Assembly: GCF_008084905.1 (NCBI RefSeq)
Contig: NZ_VSFC01000043.1
Coordinates: forward strand, 1-64,000
Reading direction: 5' to 3'
Source of the DNA: Xanthomarina maritima
GTDB lineage: Bacteria > Bacteroidota > Bacteroidia > Flavobacteriales > Flavobacteriaceae
Length of the DNA: 64,000 bases
Shown piece after piece: positions 8,501-17,485 of this stretch (position 1 is its first letter; every line of letters begins with the position of its first letter). The position numbers and the translations under genes are program-made. The notes beneath the pieces are model-generated. The model searched no databases. It saw only the letters and a list, made by a program, of their open reading frames with translations, and was not told the DNA's origin.

Positions 8501-10219
8501 ATGAAGAAATATCTTCTTTCAATTTTAACCTTAATCATACCATTTATCACCTTCTCACAAGAGGAGGAAGTGGGTCTTGACCAACAAATTGATGCAGCTT
8601 TTGCTCCAATTGCAGATTTTTTTACCAATGTAATATTTTTCCCAGTTTATCAAGATGATGTTTATACAATTCCTTTTGTGTTAGTACTTCTTGTAGGTAG
8701 TGCCTTATTTTTTACTATTTATTTTGGTTTTCCTAATATCAGATATTTCTGGACAGCTATCAATACTGTTAGAGGAAAATATGAAGATATAGAAAAGCAT
8801 GGGGCAGCAGAACTATATGGTGAAGATGGTATTGCTCAAGGCCAAGATTTGACAAAAGTTGATATCGATGAACATTTAGATAAAGTTGAAGAAAAATTAG
8901 CAGCCAATGAAGATTTGGCAATAGATGGAGATATTGTAGATACTATTCGTGATGAAAGCTCAGATGGAGAAGTGTCTCACTTCCAAGCATTAGCTACTGC
9001 CGTTTCAGGTACTGTAGGTAATGGAAATATAGCTGGTGTAGCATTAGCGATTGCTTTAGGTGGTCCAGGAGCTACATTTTGGATGATTGTTTGTGGTTTA
9101 TTAGGTATGTCTACCAAATTTGTTGAATGTACTTTAGGTGTACAATTTCGTGATGTTGGAGAAGATGGAACTGTTTATGGTGGACCTATGTACTATATAA
9201 GTAAAGGACTTAAAGCAAAAGGGTTTAAAACTTTAGGAAAAGTAGCTGCAGGATTATTTGCAGTTTTCTGTATTGGAGGTTCTTTTGGTGGTGGAAATGC
9301 AGCACAATCAAATCAAGCAACCATTGTAATTAAAGAATTATTTAATTGGGAGAGTACTGCAGCTGGCGCTATTGTTGGAGTTGTATTAGCTATATTGGTA
9401 GGTGTTATCATTATTGGAGGAATTAAGCGTATCGCATCTGTTACAGAAAAAGTAGTTCCATTTATGGCAATTATGTATATTCTAGCTTGTTTATATATCA
9501 TCTTTAGTAATTTCGCTTTAATTGATGACGCTATTGCACTAATAGTTAGAGAAGCATTTAACCCAACAGCATTTGGTGTTGGTTCACTAATTGGTGTATT
9601 ATTAGTTGGATTTCAACGTGCAGCCTTTTCAAATGAAGCTGGAGCAGGTTCTGCTTCCATTGCTCACTCGGCAGTAAGAACAAAATATTCAGCGTCTGAA
9701 GGTCTTGTAGCTTTATTAGAACCTTTTATTGATACAGTTGTAATATGTACTATGACTGCTTTAGTAATCGTTATATTTAACTTTGGAGGTTTCTTTGAAT
9801 ATGGTGGAGATGGTTCAGGTGTTGTTTTTATAGATGGTATGCCTTTTGAAGGAGCTGGAATCACATCGAAAGCATTTGCAGAATATATTCCTTATTCTAG
9901 TATATTTTTAACAGTTGCTGTAGTTTTATTTGCTGTATCTACCATGATTTCATGGTCTTATTACGGTTTACAATCCTGGAAATTTTTATTCGGAAGAGGA
10001 AAAACAGCAGATTTAGTTTATAAATTATTGTTTTTAACATTTGTGGTAATTGGTGCAGCAGCAAGTATGGGATCTATTTGGTCTTTCTCTGATGCCATGA
10101 TTTTTGCTATGATCTTCCCAAATATGGTTGGATTATTTTTCTTATTCCCAGTTGTTAAAAAACAATTAAATAGGTATCTTGATGCTATCAAGCTAAAATC
10201 TGATGCTATAGAAGATTAA
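8501..10219 (+). CDS. Alanine/glycine:cation symporter (AGCS family)
   Basis: 572 residues. AGCS signatures include SHFQALATAVSGTVGNGNIAGVA, GGPGATFWM and FSNEAGAGSA, and about ten membrane helices are seen. It imports small neutral amino acids with Na+ (or H+). Two features differ from classical members: a hydrophobic N-terminal segment resembling a signal peptide (MKKYLLSILTLIIPFITFSQ), and an acidic insert of roughly 70 residues (about 90-155) between the first helices and the family core. The gene stands 91 bp after the K+ channel, and the HhH gene follows 17 bp downstream. Confidence 0.92.
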   Translation: MKKYLLSILTLIIPFITFSQEEEVGLDQQIDAAFAPIADFFTNVIFFPVYQDDVYTIPFVLVLLVGSALFFTIYFGFPNIRYFWTAINTVRGKYEDIEKHGAAELYGEDGIAQGQDLTKVDIDEHLDKVEEKLAANEDLAIDGDIVDTIRDESSDGEVSHFQALATAVSGTVGNGNIAGVALAIALGGPGATFWMIVCGLLGMSTKFVECTLGVQFRDVGEDGTVYGGPMYYISKGLKAKGFKTLGKVAAGLFAVFCIGGSFGGGNAAQSNQATIVIKELFNWESTAAGAIVGVVLAILVGVIIIGGIKRIASVTEKVVPFMAIMYILACLYIIFSNFALIDDAIALIVREAFNPTAFGVGSLIGVLLVGFQRAAFSNEAGAGSASIAHSAVRTKYSASEGLVALLEPFIDTVVICTMTALVIVIFNFGGFFEYGGDGSGVVFIDGMPFEGAGITSKAFAEYIPYSSIFLTVAVVLFAVSTMISWSYYGLQSWKFLFGRGKTADLVYKLLFLTFVVIGAAASMGSIWSFSDAMIFAMIFPNMVGLFFLFPVVKKQLNRYLDAIKLKSDAIED

Positions 10220-10236
10220 CATTTAAATTAAAATAT

Positions 10237-11103
10237 ATGAAATCCCATTTCACGTTTTCTAAAAAACAAAGGAATGGGATTTTTTTATTATTACTTATCA
10301 TAATCGTTTTGCAATGCGTTTATTATTTTGTTGATTTTTCTTCTGAAGAATTTGTTGTTGAAAACAATGAGTTAATTCAATATCGATCTGAAATAGATTC
10401 CCTTCGGTTGGTTGAAATTGAAAACAGAAAACCAAAAATCTATCCATTCAATCCTAATTTTATCACAGATTATAAAGGCTATACACTTGGTATGTCCAAC
10501 GAAGAGATAGATAGATTATTAAAGTTTAGGTCTCAAGATAAATGGGTGAATTCTACTGAAGAATTTCAGCAGGTCACTAAAGTTTCAGATTCATTACTGT
10601 CAATAATTTCACCATTTTTTAAATTCCCTGAATGGGTAACCAATCCGAAACCCAAACCTAATTATTCATTTCAATATAGCAATCAACCAAAAACTTTTGA
10701 ACAAAAACAGGATTTGAATAAAGCTTCGGCTTCACAGTTGCAGAGAATAAATGGAATTGGAGAAGGTTACTCTAAAAGAATTGTTGAATATAGAGAGAAA
10801 TATGGAGGATTTATTGCAGATGTTCAATTGCTGGAAGTCTATGGTTTGTCACCAGAAGTTATTGAACGGATTACTGAACAATTTACTGTGAAGACTCCAA
10901 GACAGATTGAAAAAATAAGCTTAAACAATGCAACCATAGAAGAATTAGTAACCATTAAATATATAGATTACGAAATTGCACACAATATTATTGAACAAAG
11001 AACTTTAAGAGAAGGATATAAGTCTTTAGATGACTTATTAAAAGTTAAAAGCTTTCCAATTAACAAAATCGATATAATTAAATTATATTTGAAGCTCAAT
11101 TAA
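10237..11103 (+). CDS. ComEA-like helix-hairpin-helix protein
   Basis: 288 residues. It has an N-terminal membrane anchor (about 14-33) and two to three helix-hairpin-helix units, the clearest being DLNKASASQLQRINGIGEGY (about 159-180), plus a second at ISLNNATIEELVTIKYI. ComEA-type domains bind DNA non-specifically, in some species for uptake. The anchored layout would put the domains in the periplasm. No other competence gene is close, so a role in transformation is only a possibility. It is packed between the AGCS gene and the acyl-CoA dehydrogenase gene with gaps under 20 bp. Confidence 0.85.
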   Translation: MKSHFTFSKKQRNGIFLLLLIIIVLQCVYYFVDFSSEEFVVENNELIQYRSEIDSLRLVEIENRKPKIYPFNPNFITDYKGYTLGMSNEEIDRLLKFRSQDKWVNSTEEFQQVTKVSDSLLSIISPFFKFPEWVTNPKPKPNYSFQYSNQPKTFEQKQDLNKASASQLQRINGIGEGYSKRIVEYREKYGGFIADVQLLEVYGLSPEVIERITEQFTVKTPRQIEKISLNNATIEELVTIKYIDYEIAHNIIEQRTLREGYKSLDDLLKVKSFPINKIDIIKLYLKLN

Positions 11104-11115
11104 TAAAGAAAAAAT

Positions 11116-12282
11116 ATGAATGGTATGTACTTCACAGAAGAACATCAAATGTTTAGAGAAAGTCTAAAAGATTTTTTGCAGAAAGAAGTGGTTCCACACA
11201 TTGAAAAATGGGAGAAAACGGGAACAGTTGAACGTTTCATTTGGAAAAAATTTGGCGACATGGGATTTTTTGGTTTGGTCTATCCGGAAGAATATGGAGG
11301 ATTAAATCTCGATTTGTTTTATACAGTTATCTTCTTAGAAGAACTTCAGAAAGTAAATTCAGGAGGATTTGCTGCAAACATGTGGGCACATGCTTATTTA
11401 GCTATGACACATGTAAACAAAGAAGGAAACCATGAAATAAAACAAAAATATCTAACACCAAGTATTACTGGAGATAAGATAGGATGTTTATGTATTACAG
11501 AACCTTTTGGAGGTAGCGATGTAGCTGGCATGAGAACGACTGCAATAAAAAAGGGAGACACTTATGTTATAAACGGATCTAAAACATTCATTACTAATGG
11601 GGTTTATAGCGATTATTTGGTGGTTGCAGCTAAAACTAGTCCAGAATTAGGAAACAAAGGAATAAGCATTTTTATTATAGATAGAGAAACTCCAGGAATT
11701 TCTTCAACTAAACTAGACAAATTAGGTTGGAGAGCAAGTGATACTGCCGAAATTGCTTTCGATAATGTAGTTATTCCTGCTGGCAATTTAATGGGTGAAG
11801 AGAATAAAGGCTTTCCATACATCATGCAGCATTTTGCTTTAGAAAGATTAATTATGGCTGTAAATGCGCATGCTAGAGCAGAATTTGCTTTAGATTATGC
11901 TAAGCAATACATGAGCGAACGTACAGCTTTTGGTAAAACAATTAATAAATTTCAAGCTTTAAGACATCGTTATGCAGATGCGTATGCAGATATGGAAATT
12001 TGCCGCGAGTTTAATTATTCTGTTGCATATAGATTAAATAAAGGTGAGTATGTAGTAAAACAAGCTACCATGTCTAAATTGAAATCGACTAAAATGGCAG
12101 ATGAAGTTATTAATGAATGTTTGCAGTTTTTAGGAGGTTATGGCTATATGGAAGAATATCCTATGGCAAGATTATTGCGTGATAGTAGGTTAGGCCCAAT
12201 TGGTGGAGGAACTTCAGAGATTCTTCGTGAAATCTTAGCAAAAATGATTCTTGACGATAAGAATTATAAACCTGCTACTTAA
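11116..12282 (+). CDS. Acyl-CoA dehydrogenase
   Basis: 388 residues with the full ACAD fold: an N-terminal helical domain, the FAD/substrate loop CLCITEPFGGSDVAGMRTTA, the middle beta domain, and the C-terminal helical domain with RTAFGKTI and LQFLGGYGYMEEYP. It oxidises an acyl-CoA to the 2-enoyl-CoA. At the position where short- and medium-chain enzymes carry the catalytic Glu (YEGT), this protein reads GGGTSEI. A Glu at residue 243 (ALERL) lies where isovaleryl- and long-chain-type enzymes keep the base, so a branched or long-chain substrate is more likely. ATG 11116 is used; Met4 is an alternative. Confidence 0.9.
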   Translation: MNGMYFTEEHQMFRESLKDFLQKEVVPHIEKWEKTGTVERFIWKKFGDMGFFGLVYPEEYGGLNLDLFYTVIFLEELQKVNSGGFAANMWAHAYLAMTHVNKEGNHEIKQKYLTPSITGDKIGCLCITEPFGGSDVAGMRTTAIKKGDTYVINGSKTFITNGVYSDYLVVAAKTSPELGNKGISIFIIDRETPGISSTKLDKLGWRASDTAEIAFDNVVIPAGNLMGEENKGFPYIMQHFALERLIMAVNAHARAEFALDYAKQYMSERTAFGKTINKFQALRHRYADAYADMEICREFNYSVAYRLNKGEYVVKQATMSKLKSTKMADEVINECLQFLGGYGYMEEYPMARLLRDSRLGPIGGGTSEILREILAKMILDDKNYKPAT

Positions 12283-12301
12283 ACTTTAAGTCTATAATAA
12301 T

Positions 12302-13726
12302 ATGAAACCTCAATTTTTCAAACATATTTTAGGGATCATTGTTTTTATAACTTATATCTCTGCATTTTCACAAACGGAATTAAAAAATTCTGTGTTAGAT
12401 GCCGAAACATTTTTACCATTAGAAAGTGCTAGTGTGTATGTAAAGAATACAACTATTGGTACTATAACAAATGTAGATGGAAAATTTATTTTAGTTGTTC
12501 CAGAAAGATATCAAAGCGATACATTGGTTATATCATCCATTGGTTTTAAAAGTTATAAGATTCCAGTGAATGAATTCGATAGCACTTTTGATGTTTATTT
12601 AGAACCAGATGTTGCCTCTTTAGATGAGGTTCTTCTTGTGGCTGAAACCAGACCTAAAACAGGAAATGATATTATGCTTCGTGCACTAGAAAGATTACCA
12701 GAAAACCTTCCAGATTCATCTTATTTGCAAAAAGGATTTTTAAGACATAAAGAACGAAACAAAAAAGAATTTAAATGGCTTATTGAAAGCGCTATAACAC
12801 TTTACGATTCTAGTTCAGCAGTATCAGATGAATACCTTAAAATAAATGTCGATCAAGTTAGAAAAAGTTACGATTTACGAGATGTAGATAGTTTACTAGC
12901 TTATACTTCCTATTTAAAAAATCAAGCAAAGAACATCAAGCTTCAATCTAGAAATTTAAAACGTGATACCATAGAAACTGCTTCATTAATTAAGGCAATT
13001 AAGTGGAATGATAATCGTATTAATGGGTTAGAAACGTTATTTCATGGAAAATTGAATTTAGTTAGAAACTATGCTAGTGCAAAGGCATTATTTGGAGAAA
13101 ATGTGTTGAATTTGCATCAATTTAAGTTAGATACAATTTTGGTTGAAAACGAAAGAAAGATATATAAAATAAAAATTTCTAAAAGTTTCGATTTTATAAA
13201 TTTAGAAACAAAAGGAATATATAATGATGGTTATCAAGCAAATGGATGGATTTATATTTATTGGGACTCTTATGCAATAAAAAGAATTGAGTATGAATTA
13301 GTCGCAGCATCATCTGCTCAAAAAAGTAGAAGTAAAACACTTTATGATACAGATATTAACCATAAGTTAGTTATATCATATAAAGAATACCAAGACAAAA
13401 TGTATTTAAACTATGTGTATTATGAAACACCAAAACTGGTAAATGTAGGTGTTGCAATTGATGATCCAAAAACAGAAATAGATGAATCTACTGTAAATAA
13501 AGACGAAAGGTATTACTATACTGTTCAAGAAATATTATTTACTGAAATTATTACAAACCCAGATGATATAGCAAGAGCAATAGAAAATGGTTGGGATGCT
13601 GATTTGTTTTCACCTAAGCCATACAACAAAGATTTCTGGAAAAATTATAACACCTTATTAGAAAGTAAAGAGGAAGAAAAGCTAATTCAAGACCTAACCA
13701 AAAGATATTCATTATTTAAAGAATAA
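12302..13726 (+). CDS. Secreted carboxypeptidase-regulatory-like domain protein
   Basis: 474 residues with a signal peptide (to about residue 24, AFSQ). A CarboxypepD_reg-like beta-sandwich follows (about 26-115, LPLESASVYVKNTTIGTITN and DTLVISSIGFKSYKI), of the kind found at the start of TonB-dependent receptors. The remaining 350 residues have no recognisable plug or barrel and no membrane helix, so this is not a receptor itself. Such proteins are common in Bacteroidota and probably act in the periplasm or at the outer membrane. It ends 82 bp before rpsU, which has its own promoter. Confidence 0.8.
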   Translation: MKPQFFKHILGIIVFITYISAFSQTELKNSVLDAETFLPLESASVYVKNTTIGTITNVDGKFILVVPERYQSDTLVISSIGFKSYKIPVNEFDSTFDVYLEPDVASLDEVLLVAETRPKTGNDIMLRALERLPENLPDSSYLQKGFLRHKERNKKEFKWLIESAITLYDSSSAVSDEYLKINVDQVRKSYDLRDVDSLLAYTSYLKNQAKNIKLQSRNLKRDTIETASLIKAIKWNDNRINGLETLFHGKLNLVRNYASAKALFGENVLNLHQFKLDTILVENERKIYKIKISKSFDFINLETKGIYNDGYQANGWIYIYWDSYAIKRIEYELVAASSAQKSRSKTLYDTDINHKLVISYKEYQDKMYLNYVYYETPKLVNVGVAIDDPKTEIDESTVNKDERYYYTVQEILFTEIITNPDDIARAIENGWDADLFSPKPYNKDFWKNYNTLLESKEEEKLIQDLTKRYSLFKE

Positions 13727-13741
13727 TTTTAAAAAAAATGA

Positions 13742-13771
13742 TTGCCAGTTCTAAATTAGTTTTTATATTTG
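13742..13771 (+). promoter_or_regulatory. Promoter of rpsU
   Basis: TTG at 13742-13744 and TATATTTG at 13764-13771, with 19 bp between, fit the Bacteroidota -33/-7 consensus exactly. The predicted start near 13776 gives a leader of about 33 nt carrying the Shine-Dalgarno. Confidence 0.7.
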
Positions 13772-13792
13772 CGCACTGAAATTTTAAAAGAG

Positions 13793-13799
13793 AGGAGGT
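13793..13799 (+). promoter_or_regulatory. Perfect Shine-Dalgarno of rpsU
   Basis: AGGAGGT, complementary to the seven core anti-SD bases, lies 9 bases before ATG 13809. Nearly all other genes in the window lack any SD, as is usual in Bacteroidota, where bS21, bS18 and bS6 hide the 16S tail. Confidence 0.85.
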
Positions 13800-13808
13800 T
13801 AAGACACT

Positions 13809-14003
13809 ATGTTAATAATACCAATTAAAGAAGGAGAAAATATAGATAGAGCGTTAAAGCGTTATAAGAGAAAGTTTGATAAAACTGGAACGAAACGTGC
13901 TTTACAAAGCCGTAAACAGTTTAACAAGCCATCTGTAGTACGTAGAGCTCAAATTCAAAAAGCGCAATACATCCAACATTTAAGAGACCAAGAAAATATC
14001 TAA
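13809..14003 (+). CDS. rpsU: 30S ribosomal protein bS21
   Basis: 64 residues, typical bS21 with the core ENIDRALKRYKRKFDKTG and a basic tail. It belongs to the 30S platform beside the 16S 3' end. In Flavobacterium johnsoniae bS21 helps sequester the anti-SD, and rpsU itself keeps a strong SD that gives autoregulation; the SD here fits that scheme. It is followed by its own terminator at 14028-14053 and then by the xer and hpf genes, a conserved flavobacterial order. Confidence 0.97.
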   Translation: MLIIPIKEGENIDRALKRYKRKFDKTGTKRALQSRKQFNKPSVVRRAQIQKAQYIQHLRDQENI

Positions 14004-14027
14004 TCTCTAAATTTGTTAAATCCATAT

Positions 14028-14056
14028 AAAAATCCTGCTATAGCAGGATTTTTTGT
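14028..14056 (+). terminator. Intrinsic terminator after rpsU
   Basis: AAAAATCCTGC, TATA loop, GCAGGATTTTT: an 11-bp stem with a T tract. The core stem AATCCTGC/GCAGGATT is also used by the rpoC terminator at 28591-28618. Confidence 0.88.
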
Positions 14057-14118
14057 TTTAGACCTTTCCCTTCATTATTAATTATTATATTTACTATGAT
14101 ACTTACAAACTCTACACA

Positions 14119-15009
14119 ATGTCCTATAATTCATTTATAGATTATTTATTACTTGAGAAAAAATACTCAAAATTAACTATAAATGCGTATCAAAAAGATT
14201 TAAACGAATTTTTAGATTTTATAAAAATAGAATTTGAATCAGATTCAATAGATACAATTAATTATTCACAAATAAGAAGTTGGATTGTGAGTTTGGTCGA
14301 AAAAGATATTTCCAACAGAAGTATAAATAGGAAAATTTCATCTTTAAATTCTTATTATAAGTTTTTATTGAAAATAGAAGCTATCCAAACAAATCCATTG
14401 TCTAAACATAAAGCTTTAAAAACTAGCAAAAAAATTCAAGTACCTTTTTCTGAAACAGAAATAGCAACAGTATTAGACCAGCTGCATTTTGAAGATAGTT
14501 TTGAAGGAATAAGAAATAAACTCATAATAGAATTATTCTATTCAACCGGAATTCGTAGAATTGAATTAGTAGAACTTAAATTAAAAGATGTTGATTATTC
14601 TAATAAAACGTTAAAAGTGTTAGGTAAAAGAAATAAGGAAAGAATTATTCCGTTATTAGATTCAGTAATCCAAACTTTATTAACTTATTTAGAGTCAAGA
14701 ATTAAACTAATTAATATAAAGGATAAAGACTATCTTTTTTTAACAAAAAAAGGAGTTAAAATTTATGAAACACTTGTTTACCGAATAATTAATGAGTATT
14801 TTAGTTTAGCATCAAGTAAGGTAAAAAAGAGTCCGCATATTTTAAGACATTCATTCGCAACTCATTTACTTAACCAAGGTGCAGATTTAAATGCTGTTAA
14901 AGAACTTCTAGGACATTCAAGTTTAGCTGCTACTCAAGTATATACACATAATAGTATAGCAGAATTAAAAAAAGTGTATCTAAATACGCATCCAAGAAGT
15001 AAAAAATAA
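14119..15009 (+). CDS. xerC: Tyrosine recombinase, XerC/XerD type
   Basis: 296 residues, the length of XerC/D. An N-terminal SAM-like core-binding domain (about 1-85) precedes the catalytic domain. All active residues are present: Arg146 (GIRRIEL), Lys170 (VLGKRNKER), His240 and Arg243 (HILRH), His266 (LLGHSS) and the nucleophile Tyr275 (QVYTHNS). Xer enzymes resolve chromosome dimers at dif. The stable position between rpsU and hpf argues for a housekeeping recombinase rather than an integrase of a mobile element. XerC versus XerD cannot be settled from the sequence alone; no dif site is seen in the window. Confidence 0.88.
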   Translation: MSYNSFIDYLLLEKKYSKLTINAYQKDLNEFLDFIKIEFESDSIDTINYSQIRSWIVSLVEKDISNRSINRKISSLNSYYKFLLKIEAIQTNPLSKHKALKTSKKIQVPFSETEIATVLDQLHFEDSFEGIRNKLIIELFYSTGIRRIELVELKLKDVDYSNKTLKVLGKRNKERIIPLLDSVIQTLLTYLESRIKLINIKDKDYLFLTKKGVKIYETLVYRIINEYFSLASSKVKKSPHILRHSFATHLLNQGADLNAVKELLGHSSLAATQVYTHNSIAELKKVYLNTHPRSKK

Positions 15010-15047
15010 TTTATTTAAACTATTGTCTAACCAAAAACAAAAGAAGT

Positions 15048-15350
15048 ATGAAAGTAAACACGCAATCCGTCAATTTTAATGCAGACAAAAAATTGATAGA
15101 CTTTATTCAAAAGCGTATGGATAAGTTAGATTTATTTTATGACAAAGTAATAAGTTCAGACGTTTTTTTAAAAGTAGAAAATACAAGCGATAAAGAAAAT
15201 AAAATTTTCGAAGCACGAGTAAGTGTGCCTGGAGATAGTTTTGTTGTAAAAAAACAATGTAAAACATTTGAAGAAGGAACAGATATGGCAATTGCGTCCT
15301 TAGAAAGACAACTTAAAAAACGAAAAGAAAAATTAAGAGCACATTTATAA
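15048..15350 (+). CDS. hpf: Ribosome hibernation promoting factor (short form)
   Basis: 100 residues of the HPF/RaiA (S30AE) family. The core has the beta-alpha-beta pattern with a basic helix near the C-terminus (ASLERQLKKRKEKLRAHL). It binds the decoding region of the 30S subunit and silences or dimerises ribosomes at low growth. The long-form C-terminal dimerisation domain is absent. It lies 38 bp after xer and 100 bp before the tRNA cluster. Confidence 0.92.
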   Translation: MKVNTQSVNFNADKKLIDFIQKRMDKLDLFYDKVISSDVFLKVENTSDKENKIFEARVSVPGDSFVVKKQCKTFEEGTDMAIASLERQLKKRKEKLRAHL

Positions 15351-15370
15351 TAAAATTTTTCAAAAAATGT

Positions 15371-15400
15371 TTTGAATACGAAAATAAATATTTACATTTG
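15371..15400 (+). promoter_or_regulatory. Promoter of the tRNA-tuf cluster
   Basis: TTTG at 15371-15374 and TACATTTG at 15393-15400 with 18 bp between match the Bacteroidota consensus. The predicted start (about 15404-15406) coincides with the 5' arm of the hairpin at 15403-15422. Confidence 0.65.
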
Positions 15401-15402
15401 CA

Positions 15403-15430
15403 GTCCGTTAGAAATAGCGGGCTTTTTTTT
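15403..15430 (+). terminator. Hairpin plus T8 directly after a promoter-like element
   Basis: GTCCGTTA, GAAA loop, TAGCGGGC (8 bp with two G-U pairs) followed by eight T. It has the form of an intrinsic terminator and may end hpf transcripts. Because it begins at the predicted start of the tRNA cluster transcript, it may also act as a 5' leader stem or attenuator. Confidence 0.7.
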
Positions 15431-15450
15431 ATATAAAAAAGAGTTTAAAA

Positions 15451-15524
15451 GCCGATGTAGCTCAGCTGGCTAGAGCAGCTGATTTGTAATCAGCAGGTCG
15501 TGGGTTCGAGTCCCTCCATCGGCT
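15451..15524 (+). tRNA. tRNA-Thr (anticodon TGT)
   Basis: 74 nt. Acceptor GCCGATG/CATCGGC, discriminator T, anticodon loop TTTGTAA between GCTGA and TCAGC, T-loop GGGTTCGAGTCCC. CCA is not encoded. The sequence is identical to the copy at 35124-35197. First of four tRNAs ahead of tuf. Confidence 0.97.
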
Positions 15525-15604
15525 CTAAAACATCAAAATTACTATATAGACTGCAAGGTTTGGTAAAATTGATAACGTTCTTTTAAAGAGTGAAAATTTT
15601 AATT

Positions 15605-15686
<82 letters not shown>

Positions 15687-15714
15687 CTTTTAAAATTTAG
15701 GATATTAAATTATT

Positions 15715-15787
15715 GCGAGAGTAGCTCAGTTGGTAGAGCGTCAGCCTTCCAAGCTGAATGTCGCCGGTTCGAACCCGGTCTCTCGCT
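15715..15787 (+). tRNA. tRNA-Gly (anticodon TCC)
   Basis: 73 nt. Acceptor GCGAGAG/CTCTCGC, discriminator T, anticodon loop CTTCCAA between TCAGC and GCTGA, T-arm CCGGTTCGAACCCGG. Confidence 0.97.
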
Positions 15788-15796
15788 CTTTTTTAA

Positions 15797-15868
15797 GCCG
15801 GTGTAGCTCAGGGGTAGAGCGTTTCCTTGGTAAGGAAGAGGTCACGGGTTCAATTCCCGTCATTGGCT
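15797..15868 (+). tRNA. tRNA-Thr (anticodon GGT)
   Basis: 72 nt. Acceptor GCCGGTG/CATTGGC (one G-T pair), anticodon loop TTGGTAA between TTTCC and GGAAG, T-arm CGGGTTCAATTCCCG. Last tRNA before tuf, 69 bp upstream of its start. Confidence 0.96.
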
Positions 15869-15937
15869 CTATATAAAGAATTTTTTAAATTAGAATACAC
15901 TAATATTATTATATAACTAAGATTAAATTATTAAAAC

Positions 15938-17125
15938 ATGGCAAAGGCAACTTTCGATCGTTCAAAACCACACTTAAACATTGGTACAATTGGACACGTA
16001 GATCACGGTAAAACAACTTTAACTGCTGCTATTACTAAAGTATTAGCTGATGCAGGTTTCTCAGAAGCAAGATCATTTGATCAAATTGATAATGCACCAG
16101 AAGAAAAAGAAAGAGGTATTACAATTAATACTTCACACGTAGAATATGCAACTGCAAAACGTCACTATGCTCACGTTGACTGTCCAGGTCACGCGGATTA
16201 CGTAAAGAACATGGTAACTGGAGCTGCTCAAATGGATGGTGCTATCTTAGTAGTTGCTGCTACTGATGGTCCAATGCCACAAACTAGAGAGCATATCTTA
16301 TTAGGTCGTCAAGTAGGTATTCCTCGTATCGTTGTATTCATGAATAAAGTGGATATGGTTGATGATGAAGAGTTAATCGAATTAGTAGATATGGAAGTTA
16401 GAGATCTATTATCTTTCTATGAGTATGATGGAGATAATGGACCTGTAATTGCTGGTTCTGCATTAGGAGCTTTAAATGGTGAGCAAAAATGGGTAGATAC
16501 AGTTTTAGAATTAATGGAAGCTGTTGATAACTGGATTGAAGAGCCTTTAAGAGAAGTTGATAAGCCTTTCTTAATGCCTATCGAAGACGTATTCTCTATT
16601 ACTGGTCGTGGTACTGTAGCAACTGGTCGTATTGAAACTGGTATTGCTAATACAGGAGATCCTGTTGAAATTATTGGTATGGGAGCTGAGAAATTAACTT
16701 CTACAATTACAGGAATTGAAATGTTCCGTCAAATCCTTGATAGAGGTGAGGCTGGAGATAATGCAGGTATCTTATTAAGAGGTATTGAGAAAACTCAAAT
16801 TTCTAGAGGAATGGTAATTTGTAAACCAGGTTCTGTAACACCTCATGCTAAATTTAAAGCTGAGGTTTATATCCTTAAAAAAGAAGAAGGTGGACGTCAC
16901 ACTCCATTCCATAATAACTACCGTCCTCAATTTTACGTTCGTACAACTGACGTAACTGGAAATATTGCACTTCCAGAAGGAGTTGAGATGGTAATGCCTG
17001 GAGATAACTTAACAATTCACGTTGAGTTAATTCAACCAATAGCAATGAATGTTGGTCTTCGTTTCGCTATCCGTGAAGGAGGAAGAACAGTTGGTGCTGG
17101 TCAGGTTACTGAAATTTTAGACTAA
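15938..17125 (+). CDS. tuf: Elongation factor Tu
   Basis: 395 residues. GTPase motifs are GHVDHGKT (about 19-26), the [10 protein letters not shown]3 loop and NKVD; the effector region reads [13 protein letters not shown]. Domains II and III complete the standard length. It delivers aminoacyl-tRNA to the ribosome. There is no SD before the ATG, in contrast to rpsU. It sits in the usual Bacteroidota order Thr-Tyr-Gly-Thr tRNAs, tuf, tRNA-Trp, secE, nusG and is probably partly co-transcribed with them. Confidence 0.99.
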   Translation: MAKATFDRSKPHLNIGTIGHVDHGKTTLTAAITKVLADAGFSEARSFDQIDNAPEEKERGITINTSHVEYATAKRHYAHVDCPGHADYVKNMVTGAAQMDGAILVVAATDGPMPQTREHILLGRQVGIPRIVVFMNKVDMVDDEELIELVDMEVRDLLSFYEYDGDNGPVIAGSALGALNGEQKWVDTVLELMEAVDNWIEEPLREVDKPFLMPIEDVFSITGRGTVATGRIETGIANTGDPVEIIGMGAEKLTSTITGIEMFRQILDRGEAGDNAGILLRGIEKTQISRGMVICKPGSVTPHAKFKAEVYILKKEEGGRHTPFHNNYRPQFYVRTTDVTGNIALPEGVEMVMPGDNLTIHVELIQPIAMNVGLRFAIREGGRTVGAGQVTEILD

Positions 17126-17148
17126 TTAAGTTTAATAAATATTAAGTT

Positions 17149-17176
17149 AAGGTATTCCAGAATTCTGGAATGCCTT
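17149..17176 (+). other. Stem-loop between tuf and tRNA-Trp
   Basis: AAGGTATTCCAG, AATT loop, CTGGAATGCCTT: a 12-bp stem with one G-U pair and no T tract after it. It may be a processing site or a partial terminator ahead of tRNA-Trp (11 bp downstream). Confidence 0.6.
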
Positions 17177-17187
17177 GACTTGTATTT

Positions 17188-17260
17188 ACGGGTTTAGCTC
17201 AGTTGGTAGAGCACTGGTCTCCAAAACCAGGTGTCGGGAGTTCGAGTCTCTCAACCCGTG
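17188..17260 (+). tRNA. tRNA-Trp (anticodon CCA)
   Basis: 73 nt. Acceptor ACGGGTT/AACCCGT, discriminator G, anticodon loop CTCCAAA between CTGGT and ACCAG. It lies 17 bp before secE. Confidence 0.97.
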
Positions 17261-17276
17261 CAAATAAAATAATATA

Positions 17277-17474
17277 ATGGCTGGATTTATAAATTATATA
17301 AAAGAATCATTTGAAGAATTGAAAAACAATGTGACTTGGCCAACATGGGCTGAAGCACAAAGTTTAACAGTTTTAGTAGCTGTATTCTCTATCATTTTCT
17401 CATTAGCAATTTGGGGAGTGGATACAGTTTTTAGTAAAGTGGTAGGGTTCTATTTTAAATTCATTAACGGTTAA
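17277..17474 (+). CDS. secE: Protein translocase subunit SecE
   Basis: 65 residues, the short single-span SecE. An amphipathic helix (FINYIKESFEELKNNVTWPT) with the conserved WPT turn precedes one membrane helix (about 30-60). It clamps SecY in the SecYEG channel. nusG follows 12 bp downstream, the standard arrangement. Confidence 0.95.
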   Translation: MAGFINYIKESFEELKNNVTWPTWAEAQSLTVLVAVFSIIFSLAIWGVDTVFSKVVGFYFKFING

Positions 17475-17485
17475 AATTAGAATTT

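Noticed and set aside
14119-15009. Integrase of a mobile island
   Set aside because: The gene sits in a conserved rpsU-hpf context, has XerC/D length, and no island borders or cargo are near.
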